This document shows, piece by piece, positions 18,072-26,852 of a DNA stretch of 64,000 bases (its first letter is position 1; each line of letters starts with the position of its first letter). Source of the DNA: an uncultured Clostridium sp. (GTDB lineage: Bacteria > Bacillota > Clostridia > Clostridiales > Clostridiaceae). The notes below the pieces were generated by a model. That model was not told the DNA's origin, made no database searches, and was given only the letters and a program-made list of their open reading frames with translations. Position numbers and translations under genes: made by a program. The DNA lies in NCBI GenBank assembly GCA_934755305.1, contig CAKVLD010000001.1, positions 62,001 through 126,000 of the forward strand, in the 5' to 3' direction.

Positions 18072-18671
18072 TAAAGTAATATTATCGTAGTTTCTATAAG
18101 AATTACCAAACAATTTATACATAAATGGAGTTGTTGATATTGCAGCTTCAAAATTTGCAATAGATATTATAGTTTTATAAATAGAATTATTTAAAAATAG
18201 TGAAAAAATAAAAGAAAAAATTAAGACAAGTATAGAATAAACTTTTAGTTTTTTTCTTAATTTTTTACTTGGTAAAGGTCTTTTTTTAGTATCAGCAGGT
18301 GAATATAATATTAATAAAATTAAATTAATAATAAACATAAAATATAATCCGAATGTATTTAATTGGAGGTTAATGCTTAAGAAGACATTTCCTAAAAATA
18401 AAATATAATTTAAAATTATACATGCTAAACTAGAATTTGTATGTGTACCTGAAGCAAAAGCTCGTACTAATCCAAAGAATGCAAGAGCTAATAGAGTATA
18501 GGATAGTACATTAAGAAAATAGGCTGTTAATAAAAGAATTATAAGTTTTATTGTATTTGAAATTATTATTTTTAAGCCATAATCTAGTATCTCAATTTTA
18601 TCTTCAGGGATAGGAGTATTATTTGTGATGAATTTTATAATTCTATTTGTTATTTTTTTTGTTAGTATCAT
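18069..18671 (-). CDS. agrB: AgrB-type membrane peptidase for autoinducing peptide
   Basis: 200 residues, mostly hydrophobic with about five or six membrane segments. The catalytic pair is His77 in ASGTHTNS and Cys84 in SSLACI, the same residue numbers as in S. aureus AgrB. It cleaves the AgrD C-terminal tail and forms the thiolactone. The C-terminal third is basic (KKRPLPSKKLRKKLK). GGAAGG lies 7 bases before the ATG. It is transcribed away from the CPBP protease gene; agrD is 2.3 kb away on the other strand and not behind it. Confidence 0.93.
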   Translation of the reverse strand: MILTKKITNRIIKFITNNTPIPEDKIEILDYGLKIIISNTIKLIILLLTAYFLNVLSYTLLALAFFGLVRAFASGTHTNSSLACIILNYILFLGNVFLSINLQLNTFGLYFMFIINLILLILYSPADTKKRPLPSKKLRKKLKVYSILVLIFSFIFSLFLNNSIYKTIISIANFEAAISTTPFMYKLFGNSYRNYDNITL

Positions 18672-18701
18672 ATGTTAAGCCTTCCTTTATTTAAATATTT
18701 T

Positions 18702-18743
18702 ATTATATAATAAGATATTATGATAAAGTTTACAATGGTTTGT
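18702..18743 (-). promoter_or_regulatory. agrB promoter region with candidate AgrA site
   Basis: On the - strand, TATAAT at 18707-18702 has no good -35. ACAAACCATTGTAAAC (18743-18728) lies 20 bases upstream of that -10, covering the -35 zone, and resembles the sequence upstream of agrD. Spacing to the -10 differs by one helical turn between the two sites (20 versus 30 bases). The operator function is inferred. Confidence 0.35.
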
Positions 18744-18760
18744 GAAGAAAAGGAGTAAGA

Positions 18761-19297
18761 ATGAATATAAAAATAAGTTATATAATTAGTTTGTTAGTTC
18801 TTTATATTTTAGTAATTATATTACCTATAATATTTTACATAATTAAGGTGGAAAAGAAAGATGTTCTTGAATATTTGAAGTTAAAGGGTAATATTAAAAA
18901 TGGAATATTTATTGGTATTATATCAAGTGGAATTTTTACTTTAATGGTATTTATAAAAAATAAAATTTTGGGGATAGATGGATTTCAAACTGATATAGGA
19001 ATGTTATGGATATGTGGAATTTTGGTAGGGGCTATTGAAGAGATACCTTTTAGAGGATTTTTGCTAGAGAAATTTAAAGAAAGGGTAGGCTTTTGGAAAT
19101 CAAATTGTTTAGTAACTATTATTTTTATTTTACTTCATTTTCCTAATTGGATAGTAAATGGAACAGATATCTTAAGTTCATCAATAACTATTTCTTTAGT
19201 AAGTCTTTGTTTGGGATATTTAGTTAATGAATATAACTCTTTATGGATAACTATAATTTGTCATTCTGTATTTAATATTGTATTTTGGATGACTTAA
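18761..19297 (+). CDS. CPBP/CAAX family membrane protease, possible MroQ-like AgrD leader peptidase
   Basis: 178 residues with about six membrane segments. The CPBP (ABI, Pfam CAAX-type) motifs are EEIPFR (Glu93, Glu94, Arg98), FILLH (Phe122, His126) and HSVFN (His168, Asn172), so the active-site set is intact. It is divergent from agrB with an 89-base gap. In S. aureus the CPBP protease MroQ is needed for autoinducing peptide maturation, which makes a role in removing the AgrD leader a reasonable inference here. Bacteriocin self-immunity or an unrelated membrane protease are alternatives. AAAGGAGT lies 7 bases before the ATG. Confidence 0.85.
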   Translation: MNIKISYIISLLVLYILVIILPIIFYIIKVEKKDVLEYLKLKGNIKNGIFIGIISSGIFTLMVFIKNKILGIDGFQTDIGMLWICGILVGAIEEIPFRGFLLEKFKERVGFWKSNCLVTIIFILLHFPNWIVNGTDILSSSITISLVSLCLGYLVNEYNSLWITIICHSVFNIVFWMT

Positions 19298-19421
19298 AGT
19301 AATTATTTCTTTATTTACGATATGTAGAGGGGGGTTTGAGATAATGATGTTTACATTATTTACCTCTTCGTGTAATAATATGATGTAATGGTAGAGAGAT
19401 AGAAATAGGGGGTTGTTTTTT

Positions 19422-20960
19422 ATGAAAAGAAAATCTTTATTGCTTACTATTGCAATGACTGTATTAATGGCAGTAAGTACACCATTAACAACTATGGCAG
19501 CAGATAATAATGATGATTATTTGCACACAGATGGAAGTAAGATATTAGATGCTAATGGAAAGGAAGTTAGATTAACTGGTATAGCTTGGTTTGGTAATGA
19601 AACTCCTAACTATGGTTTTCATGGTTTATGGGCAAATACTTATCAAAATTTATTAAATATTGTAGCTGACAATGGATTCAATATATTAAGAGTTCCACTA
19701 TCAGTTGAATTAGTTAATAAGTGGAGAACTGGTGAAGCACCAATGTCAGATTCAATTAATGATTATATAGCACCAGATTTAAAAGGCAAAAATAGCTTAG
19801 ATATAATGGATTTGGTAGTTTCATATTGTAAAAAAGTTGGTTTGAAAGTTATGTTTGATATGCACAGAGTTGAAAGTGGTGGGCAAACTAATACTTGGTT
19901 TACTAGCAAGTATTCTACTGATGATTATGAAAAATGTTGGGAGTTTATAGCTGAACGTTATAAAAATGATGATACTGTTATAGCTGTTGATCTTTTTAAT
20001 GAACCACATGGAAAAGCTTATCGAAAAGAACAATGTGCAAAATGGGATGATTCAACAGATGAGACTAACTGGAAGTATGAAGCTGAAAAAGTTAGTAAAA
20101 AAATATTAGAAGTAAATCCTAATTTGCTTGTAGTAGTAGAAGGAGTAGAAACTTATCCAAGGGAAGGATATACTTATTCTGATTCAGGAGAACATGCTTA
20201 TTATGGAGGATGGTGGGGTGGGAACCTTAGAGGTGTAAAAGATTATCCAGTTGATCTTGGAGCAAACACTAATAAGGTTATTTATTCACCTCATGATTAT
20301 GGTCCAACTGTATCTGCTCAAAGTTGGTTTGAGGGAGATTTTACTACTGAAACATTAACTAGAGATTGTTGGGGACCAAGTTGGTTATATATTGCAAAGC
20401 AAAATATAGCACCAATATTAATAGGTGAGTGGGGTGCTATATTAGATGGTGGAAAGAATCAAGCTTGGTTTGAAGATTTAGCAGAGCTTATTAAAGAAAA
20501 TAACTTAAATCATACTTTTTGGTGTTTAAATCCTAATTCAGGAGATACAGAAGGTATATTGGGTTATGATTTTGCAACTATTGATCAAAAAAAACTTGCT
20601 ATAGTTAAACCAACATTATGGCAAGATGAAAATGGTAAGTACATTGGCTTAGATCATAAAGTTAACCTTGGAGCTAATGGAACTCATGTTATGGGTGATG
20701 TGAATGTACCAGATAATCCTACTCCAGAGCCAAATCCAGTACCTGATGTAAATGTATTATTAGGTGACATTGATAATAATGGAAAAATAAATGTTAAGGA
20801 CTTATTAACTTTAAGGCAATATGTTGCAGGTGAAGATATTGAAATAAATGAAAAAGCAGCTGATGTAAATGGTGATGGAACTATTAACATGTTAGATTAT
20901 GTTCAATTAAAATTATATTTATCAAAAGCTATAACTTCTTTTCAATCTAATACAAAATAA
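19422..20960 (+). CDS. Cellulosomal GH5 endoglucanase with dockerin
   Basis: 512 residues. Start at ATG 19422, with AGGGGG ending at 19412; a TTG at 19413 is too close to that RBS. Signal peptide about 1-26 (ends TMA). The GH5 barrel, about 35-415, has RVPLS, FDMHR, the acid/base Glu194 in DLFNEPHG and the nucleophile Glu336 in LIGEWG, typical of cellulases. A Pro-rich linker (NPTPEPNPVPD) leads to a dockerin about 439-512 with reversed repeat order (VKDLLTLRQYV first, MLDYVQLKLYL second) and a short polar tail, as in the GH9 at 12869. It stands alone between the agr/CPBP genes and valS and is the seventh dockerin enzyme of the window. Confidence 0.95.
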   Translation: MKRKSLLLTIAMTVLMAVSTPLTTMAADNNDDYLHTDGSKILDANGKEVRLTGIAWFGNETPNYGFHGLWANTYQNLLNIVADNGFNILRVPLSVELVNKWRTGEAPMSDSINDYIAPDLKGKNSLDIMDLVVSYCKKVGLKVMFDMHRVESGGQTNTWFTSKYSTDDYEKCWEFIAERYKNDDTVIAVDLFNEPHGKAYRKEQCAKWDDSTDETNWKYEAEKVSKKILEVNPNLLVVVEGVETYPREGYTYSDSGEHAYYGGWWGGNLRGVKDYPVDLGANTNKVIYSPHDYGPTVSAQSWFEGDFTTETLTRDCWGPSWLYIAKQNIAPILIGEWGAILDGGKNQAWFEDLAELIKENNLNHTFWCLNPNSGDTEGILGYDFATIDQKKLAIVKPTLWQDENGKYIGLDHKVNLGANGTHVMGDVNVPDNPTPEPNPVPDVNVLLGDIDNNGKINVKDLLTLRQYVAGEDIEINEKAADVNGDGTINMLDYVQLKLYLSKAITSFQSNTK

Positions 20961-20964
20961 TTAT

Positions 20965-20993
20965 TTGACAAAATAATATTGATAATATATCAT
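20965..20993 (+). promoter_or_regulatory. Promoter of the valS T-box transcript
   Basis: TTGACA (20965-20970) and TATCAT (20988-20993) with a 17-base spacer, starting four bases after the GH5 stop and about 30 bases before the T-box leader. Confidence 0.8.
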
Positions 20994-21019
20994 AAAATAA
21001 AAATGATAGTTTAATTGGC

Positions 21020-21252
21020 TGTGATAAAGAGGAGTAAAAACTTAGAAGTATCATAAGAGAGAGGGAATAGGTGAAAGCCCTTATATGGAAAGTTTTGAAG
21101 GTAGCTTTTGAGCTTCTTTGGTGAAATTTTAGTAACTAAAGACGGTGTTCTAACCGTTATTTTAATAAGAGCCTATAATAGATTTTATCTTATGTAGGAA
21201 TAAAGGTGGTACCGCGAGTCTTCGTCCTTTTATAGGATGAGGGCTCTTTTTA
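21020..21252 (+). promoter_or_regulatory. T-box riboswitch upstream of valS (Val specifier)
   Basis: The antiterminator box AAGGTGGTACCGCG (21203-21216) is the conserved T-box, whose bulge pairs with the uncharged tRNA acceptor end. It overlaps the left arm of a terminator (GAGTCTTCGTCC with GGATGAGGGCTC, then TTTTT, ending near 21250). The likely specifier codon is GTA at 21101-21103 in the context TTGAAG-GTA-GCT, matching Val. Low charged tRNA-Val should allow read-through into valS. It fills most of the gene-free stretch 20961-21372. Confidence 0.93.
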
Positions 21253-21372
21253 ATTATTAGAATAAAAATCACCTAAGATTAGCATAAATAAAAGATAGGT
21301 GAAAATTAATAATAATTTAATTACAATTTACATATGTCAATTAGAAATTTTTTAAGAAGGGAGCTTTCATAC

Positions 21373-24015
21373 GTGGAAGAAAATAAGAATTTATCAACAA
21401 CTTATGATCCAAAAGAATTTGAAGAAAGAATATATAAGACTTGGGAGGAGAAAAAGTATTTTACTCCTGTAGTGGATAAAAGTAAGAAACCTTACTCTAT
21501 AGTTATGCCACCACCAAATATAACTGGTAAGCTTCACTTAGGGCATGCTTTAGATAATACTTTACAAGATATGCTTATAAGATTTAAGAGAATGCAAGGT
21601 TATTGTACGTTATGGATACCGGGAGAAGATCATGCCTCTATTGCAACAGAAGTTAAGGTGGCTAATGAACTTGCAAAACAAGGTCTTGATAAAAAAGAAA
21701 TGGGAAGAGAAGCTTTCCTTGAAAAAGTTTGGGAATGGACAGATGAATATAGAGAAAGAATTAGAACTCAATTAAAGAAGGTTGGTGTATCTGCTGACTT
21801 TACAAGAGAAGCTTTTACTATGGATGAAAACTTGGATAAGGCTGTAAAACATGTATTTGTTAAGCTTTATAATGAAGGTTTAATATATCAAGGAAATAGA
21901 ATAACTAACTGGTGCCCTCATTGTCAGACTGCACTTTCTGATGCAGAAATTGAATATGAAGAACAAAATGGACACTTCTGGCATATTAACTATCCTTTAG
22001 CTGATGGTTCAGGTATGTTAGAAATTGCAACAACTAGACCAGAAACTTTATTAGGAGATAGTGGTGTTGCTGTAAATCCTAATGATGAAAGATATAAGCA
22101 CCTTATAGGAAAAACTGTTATATTACCACTTGTAAATAGAGAAATTCCTATAGTAGGAGATGAATATGTTGATTTAGAGTTTGGGACTGGTGCAGTTAAA
22201 ATGACTCCAGCACATGACCCTAATGATTTTGAAGTAGGTAAAAGACATAACTTAGAAATAATTAGAGTTATGGATGATAAGGGTATAATTAATGAAAAAG
22301 GTGGAAAATATCAAGGTTTAGATAGATATGAAGCTAGAAAGGCTATAGTTAAAGATCTTGAAGAAGCAGGACTTTTAGTTAAGATAAAAGATCATGCTCA
22401 TAATGTTGGTACTCATGATAGATGTGGAACTACAGTAGAACCTATTATATCAAAACAATGGTATGTTAAGATGGAATCTTTAGCTAAACCAGCTATAGAA
22501 GTAGTTAAAAATAAAAAGACTAAGTTTGTTCCTGAAAGATTTGAAAAGACATACTTCAACTGGATGGAAAACATTCAAGATTGGTGTATATCAAGACAAT
22601 TATGGTGGGGACACAGAATACCAGTATTCTACTGTAAAGATTGTGATGAAATAATGGTACAAGAAGAAGCACCATGCAAATGTTCAAAATGTGGTTCAAC
22701 TAATATTGAACAAGAAAAAGACGTACTTGATACATGGTTCTCATCTGCTCTTTGGCCTTTCTCAACTTTAGGTTGGCCAAACAAAACAGAAGATTTAGAG
22801 TATTTCTATCCAACTAGTACTTTAGTTACTGGATATGATATTATATTCTTCTGGGTAGCAAGAATGATATTCTCTGGACTTCATAATATGGATGAAACTC
22901 CATTTGATACTGTATTAATTCATGGTATTATAAGAGACTCAGAAGGAAGAAAGATGAGTAAGTCTTTAGGAAATGGTGTAGATCCATTAGATGTTATAGA
23001 TCAATATGGTGCTGATGCTTTAAGATATATGTTAGTTGCAGGTAATGCACCTGGAAATGATATAAGATATTATCCAGAAAAAGTTGAAGCTGCAAGAAAC
23101 TTTGCTAATAAGATTTGGAATGCATCTAGATTTGTTATGATGAATCTTGATAAAGAAGTAATGAACAAATACAAGGATTGCAAAGAATATTCATTAGCTG
23201 ATAAGTGGATATTATCAGAAATGAATAAGCTTGTTAAAGAAGTTACTGATAATATGGATAAATATGAACTTGGAATCGCTATTCAGAAAGTATATGACTT
23301 CATGTGGACTGAGTTCTGTGATTGGTATATAGAACTTGTTAAACCAGTATTCTATGGTGAAGATGAAAAGACTAAGGGAGTAGTTTATAATGTATTAAAT
23401 GAAGTATTAATTACAGGATTAAAATTATTACATCCAGTAATGCCATTTATAACAGAAGAAATCTTTACTCATATAAGTTATGAAGAAACTATAACAACTT
23501 CTGCATGGCCAGAATTTAATGAAGAATTAGTAGATCCAGTAGCAGAAAGAGATATGAACTACGTAATAGAAGCTATTAAGTCATTAAGAAATGTTAGAGC
23601 AGAAATGAATGTACCACCTTCAAGAAAGGCTAAGGTAATTTGCCATATTGGAGAAGAGGCTAAAGATGCATTTAAAGCTGGTTCAGCTTATATTGAAAAA
23701 TTAGCTTCTGCTTCAGAAGTAGAATTTACTGATAATAAAGATGAAGTTCCATCTAATGCAGTATCTGTAGTAGTTAAAGGTGGCGAATTATTTATGCCAT
23801 TATTAGACCTTGTAGATAAGGAAAAAGAGCTTGAAAGACTTAATAAAGAAGTTAAGAAGTTACATTCAGAAATAGAAAGAATAGATAAAAAATTAGGAAA
23901 TCAAGGTTTTGTAGCTAAAGCTCCGAAAGCTGTTGTTGATGGCGAAAAGGCTAAAAGAGAAAAATATGTTGAAATGTTAGAAGCAGTTGAAGCTAGAATT
24001 AAGGCTTTAGGCTAA
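21373..24015 (+). CDS. valS: Valyl-tRNA synthetase
   Basis: Class I aminoacyl-tRNA synthetase charging tRNA-Val. The HIGH-type motif is in KLHLGHAL (about residue 57) and the KMSKS motif (from about 527) in RKMSKSLGNGVDP. Zinc-like Cys clusters (CKDCDE ... CKCSKCGS) occur, as does a C-terminal coiled-coil arm (KELERLNKEVKKLHSEIERI). I choose GTG 21373 because AAGGGAG lies 9 bases upstream and 880 residues fits clostridial ValS; the upstream ATG at 21334 has no RBS. It is controlled by the T-box leader and followed by a terminator and folC. Confidence 0.97.
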   Translation: MEENKNLSTTYDPKEFEERIYKTWEEKKYFTPVVDKSKKPYSIVMPPPNITGKLHLGHALDNTLQDMLIRFKRMQGYCTLWIPGEDHASIATEVKVANELAKQGLDKKEMGREAFLEKVWEWTDEYRERIRTQLKKVGVSADFTREAFTMDENLDKAVKHVFVKLYNEGLIYQGNRITNWCPHCQTALSDAEIEYEEQNGHFWHINYPLADGSGMLEIATTRPETLLGDSGVAVNPNDERYKHLIGKTVILPLVNREIPIVGDEYVDLEFGTGAVKMTPAHDPNDFEVGKRHNLEIIRVMDDKGIINEKGGKYQGLDRYEARKAIVKDLEEAGLLVKIKDHAHNVGTHDRCGTTVEPIISKQWYVKMESLAKPAIEVVKNKKTKFVPERFEKTYFNWMENIQDWCISRQLWWGHRIPVFYCKDCDEIMVQEEAPCKCSKCGSTNIEQEKDVLDTWFSSALWPFSTLGWPNKTEDLEYFYPTSTLVTGYDIIFFWVARMIFSGLHNMDETPFDTVLIHGIIRDSEGRKMSKSLGNGVDPLDVIDQYGADALRYMLVAGNAPGNDIRYYPEKVEAARNFANKIWNASRFVMMNLDKEVMNKYKDCKEYSLADKWILSEMNKLVKEVTDNMDKYELGIAIQKVYDFMWTEFCDWYIELVKPVFYGEDEKTKGVVYNVLNEVLITGLKLLHPVMPFITEEIFTHISYEETITTSAWPEFNEELVDPVAERDMNYVIEAIKSLRNVRAEMNVPPSRKAKVICHIGEEAKDAFKAGSAYIEKLASASEVEFTDNKDEVPSNAVSVVVKGGELFMPLLDLVDKEKELERLNKEVKKLHSEIERIDKKLGNQGFVAKAPKAVVDGEKAKREKYVEMLEAVEARIKALG

Positions 24016-24027
24016 AAAATATATCTT

Positions 24028-24064
24028 AATACTGTCCTAAAAAATATTTAGGACAGTATTTTTT
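24028..24064 (+). terminator. Terminator after valS
   Basis: Perfect 14-bp stem AATACTGTCCTAAA (24028-24041) with TTTAGGACAGTATT (24047-24060), then TTTT. Confidence 0.93.
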
Positions 24065-24138
24065 ACTTTTTGTGGAAAAAAGGATGATTTTAATTTATAA
24101 TAAGTTTTATAATATTAACTTAAAAGAGGATGATATAA

Positions 24139-25437
24139 ATGAAATACGAAGAAGCTATGTCTTATATACATAAGGTTGGAAATTTTGGATCAAATTATGG
24201 GCTTGAAAGAACTTTTAAACTTTTAGAGCATCTAGGTAATCCAGAAAAAAAATTAAAGTTAGTTCATGTGGCTGGAACTAATGGTAAAGGTTCTACTACT
24301 GCTATGATTGCAGCTTTATTAAGGGGAAAAGGATTTAAAGTAGGAATGTATACTTCGCCATTTTTGGAGGAATTTGAAGAAAGAATCCAAATTAATGGAA
24401 AAAATATACCTAAAACTATCTTAGGAGATTTAATGGATAAGGTTAGGGAGGCAGTAGATAAGGTTATAGAAGAGGGATATAATCATCCTACTGAATTTGA
24501 AATAATTACTTGCTTAATGTTTTTATATTTTTATACTGAAAAAGTAGATTATGCAGTAATAGAAGTAGGTCTTGGAGGTAGGTTAGATTCCACAAATGTA
24601 ATAACACCTTTAGTAAGTGTGATAGCATCTATAAGCTTTGATCATACTAATCTTTTGGGGAATACATTAAGAGAAATAGCTGAGGAAAAGGCTGGAATTA
24701 TAAAGGAAGGTATACCTGTAGTTACATATCCTCAGGAAAAAGAAGCTTTAGATGTCTTGATAGAAAAGTCTAAGGAAATGAATTCAAGATTATATGTAGT
24801 ATCAAAAGATAATGGAAAGTTTTTAGAGATTTGTAACGAAAATAGGATATTTCAAAAGGTGCAAGTTAATTTAGGAAAGGATACTTTTAATGTTAAGTTG
24901 CCTTTATTAGGTGAACATCAAATAGTTAATTTATTAGTGGCTTTGAATACATATAAGGTTATTTCTGAAATAGAAGGTTTTTCTATAGATAACCAGGAGA
25001 TTTTTAAAGCAATATCAACGGTCACTTGGATAGGAAGATTAGAAACAATGAAACAGAATCCTTTACTGGTAATAGATGGGGCACATAATATTCAAGGTAT
25101 AAGAAGTTTAAGAGCTAATGTGGAGAAGTATTACAAATATAAAAACATGTATTTATTACTAGGAATTTTGGCTGATAAACAAGTAGAAGAAATGGTAAAA
25201 GAAATTACTCCTATGGCAAAGAAGGTGTATGCTCTTACTCCTCATAGTGATAGGGCAGAATTAGCTGATGATTTAAAGGAGATAGTAGATAAGTATAATA
25301 GTAATTGTATTGCTTTAGAAAGTTATAAGGAAGCTTTAGAATTGGCTTTAATGGAAGCAGATAAAGATGATTTAATTCTTGTAAGTGGTTCTCTTTATAT
25401 GATTGGAGATATGAGAAAGTTAATAAGAAATATTTAA
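24139..25437 (+). CDS. folC: Folylpolyglutamate synthase / dihydrofolate synthase
   Basis: 432 residues of the Mur-ligase-like FolC family, which adds glutamate to folates (and often to dihydropteroate) using ATP. The P-loop VAGTNGKGSTTAM lies near residues 44-56. Further family motifs are YTSPFLEEFEERIQING, EVGLGGRLDSTNV, SFDHTNLLGNTLREIAEEKAGI and the C-terminal VIDGAHNIQG. RBS AGAGGATG precedes the ATG. It stands alone between the valS terminator and the sensor kinase gene. Confidence 0.95.
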   Translation: MKYEEAMSYIHKVGNFGSNYGLERTFKLLEHLGNPEKKLKLVHVAGTNGKGSTTAMIAALLRGKGFKVGMYTSPFLEEFEERIQINGKNIPKTILGDLMDKVREAVDKVIEEGYNHPTEFEIITCLMFLYFYTEKVDYAVIEVGLGGRLDSTNVITPLVSVIASISFDHTNLLGNTLREIAEEKAGIIKEGIPVVTYPQEKEALDVLIEKSKEMNSRLYVVSKDNGKFLEICNENRIFQKVQVNLGKDTFNVKLPLLGEHQIVNLLVALNTYKVISEIEGFSIDNQEIFKAISTVTWIGRLETMKQNPLLVIDGAHNIQGIRSLRANVEKYYKYKNMYLLLGILADKQVEEMVKEITPMAKKVYALTPHSDRAELADDLKEIVDKYNSNCIALESYKEALELALMEADKDDLILVSGSLYMIGDMRKLIRNI

Positions 25438-25502
25438 TTAGAAAATTGTATTGAAATATGTAGATAGTAATTTTATATATTTATTATATGGAAGGTATTG
25501 AT

Positions 25503-26747
25503 ATGTGGCTTTTAGATTTAATTTCTACCATAATACAAAATATGTTGGTTTTTTTTTCAGTTAAGAGTTGCTTGAAGCCTAATAAGGAAGAGGAAAAAAA
25601 GATATATTTTATTTCTTGTATAATATTTTTGGCATCTTTTTTTGCGTTTTATAGACCATATAAATGGATAGAACTTTATTTACCATTCTTATCAGTTATT
25701 TTACCTTGCATCTTTTTTGGGAGAAATAGGTATAATGCAGTGATGGCATATACGCTTTCCATGTTTATTGTTAGTATAGTAGGAGTATTTTTAATAAATA
25801 TAATTTTCTTTACTGTTAATTGTATGTTACCGCCTGAGTATATTGATTATGAATATGGTATTTTAGTATATATATTTAGTTTTATAGTTAATTTAATAAT
25901 TATAAAAAATGTAAGACATATAAAAAAGATATATGAGCTTTTGTTAGAAGGAAAATTTTTAGTGTTATCAATAATTTTAAATTGTTTGATTGCGTATATG
26001 GGTTTGTTAAGAAATGTGTATTATTCCTTTTCAAGGAAAATGACAAAAATGATGATGTTAATAATATTTTTAATGATAATATTTATGATAATTTTTTTGT
26101 ATATTAATAATAAGAAATCTAATAAAATATTGATTTTATTTAATCAGTTAAATAAAACTAATAGTGAATTACGAGAAATTAAACATAGAAATGAATTAGA
26201 ACTTTATTATTTATATAGTAGTTGTTGCTTTAATGATAAAGAATATGTAAAGTTATATCTTAAGAATATTATAGCAAGTAAAGAAATGATTTCTTTAAGA
26301 GGTGATGCTTCTAATAAATCTATATTAGAATTGGTATTAGATAGAGCAAAGGATAATAATATAGAGGTTTTTATAAAAGAAGAAGTAGACATTGATTTGG
26401 TTGATATAGATGAATTAGAGTTTTTTAGGATTACATCTAATATAGTTAATAATGCTATTACTGCTATTAATAATGGAAATGAAAAAGGAATTATTACTGT
26501 TAAGTCTTACAGGAAAAAGAAAAATATATTTGTAAAAATAAGAAATAATGGACCTAAGATAGCTGAAGAAAATTTAGAAAACATATTTAAAGAGGGATTT
26601 ACAACTAAAGTTAAAGATAATAATGACCATGGATTTGGATTAAATATTGTTAAAGAACTTGTAGAGAAAAATAATGGATATATACGTGTAGAAAGTAATG
26701 AAGAATTCACTGAATTTACAATTGTGTTAAATTTGAAAATTACATAA
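25503..26747 (+). CDS. Orphan GHKL sensor histidine kinase (AgrC/HPK10-like)
   Basis: 414 residues. ATG 25503 is chosen because GGAAGGT lies 6 bases upstream; the ATG at 25488 has no RBS. About six membrane segments occupy residues 1-205. A coiled segment contains EIKHRNELELYYL, the likely H-box, in which the usual His-Asp pair is His-Arg. The GHKL ATPase domain has an N-box NIVNNAITAINNG and a G-box DHGFGLNIVKELV. No response regulator is adjacent, unlike most peptide-sensing kinases. Partner and signal are unknown. An AgrC- or Spo0B-type kinase of cyclic or linear peptides is the family-level guess. Confidence 0.8.
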   Translation: MWLLDLISTIIQNMLVFFSVKSCLKPNKEEEKKIYFISCIIFLASFFAFYRPYKWIELYLPFLSVILPCIFFGRNRYNAVMAYTLSMFIVSIVGVFLINIIFFTVNCMLPPEYIDYEYGILVYIFSFIVNLIIIKNVRHIKKIYELLLEGKFLVLSIILNCLIAYMGLLRNVYYSFSRKMTKMMMLIIFLMIIFMIIFLYINNKKSNKILILFNQLNKTNSELREIKHRNELELYYLYSSCCFNDKEYVKLYLKNIIASKEMISLRGDASNKSILELVLDRAKDNNIEVFIKEEVDIDLVDIDELEFFRITSNIVNNAITAINNGNEKGIITVKSYRKKKNIFVKIRNNGPKIAEENLENIFKEGFTTKVKDNNDHGFGLNIVKELVEKNNGYIRVESNEEFTEFTIVLNLKIT

Positions 26748-26779
26748 TATATAAACTTATTTTTAGATAAGTTTGAAAA

Positions 26780-26838
26780 TTAAGAGCCTAAAGTTAAAAA
26801 TTATTAATAAATATTAAAAACTTTAGGCTCTTAATTTT
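26780..26838. terminator. Bidirectional terminator between kinase and TSCPD genes
   Basis: TTAAGAGCCTAAAG (26780-26793) and CTTTAGGCTCTTAA (26821-26834) form a perfect 14-bp stem around a long AT loop, followed by TTTT on +; the - strand also runs into T after the stem. It serves both convergent genes. Confidence 0.8.
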
Positions 26839-26852
26839 GGGATAAAAGAAAA

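Noticed and set aside
19343..19362. Inverted repeat TAATGATGTTTACATTA upstream of the GH5 gene as operator
   Set aside because: Arms are only five bases; expected often by chance in AT-rich DNA.
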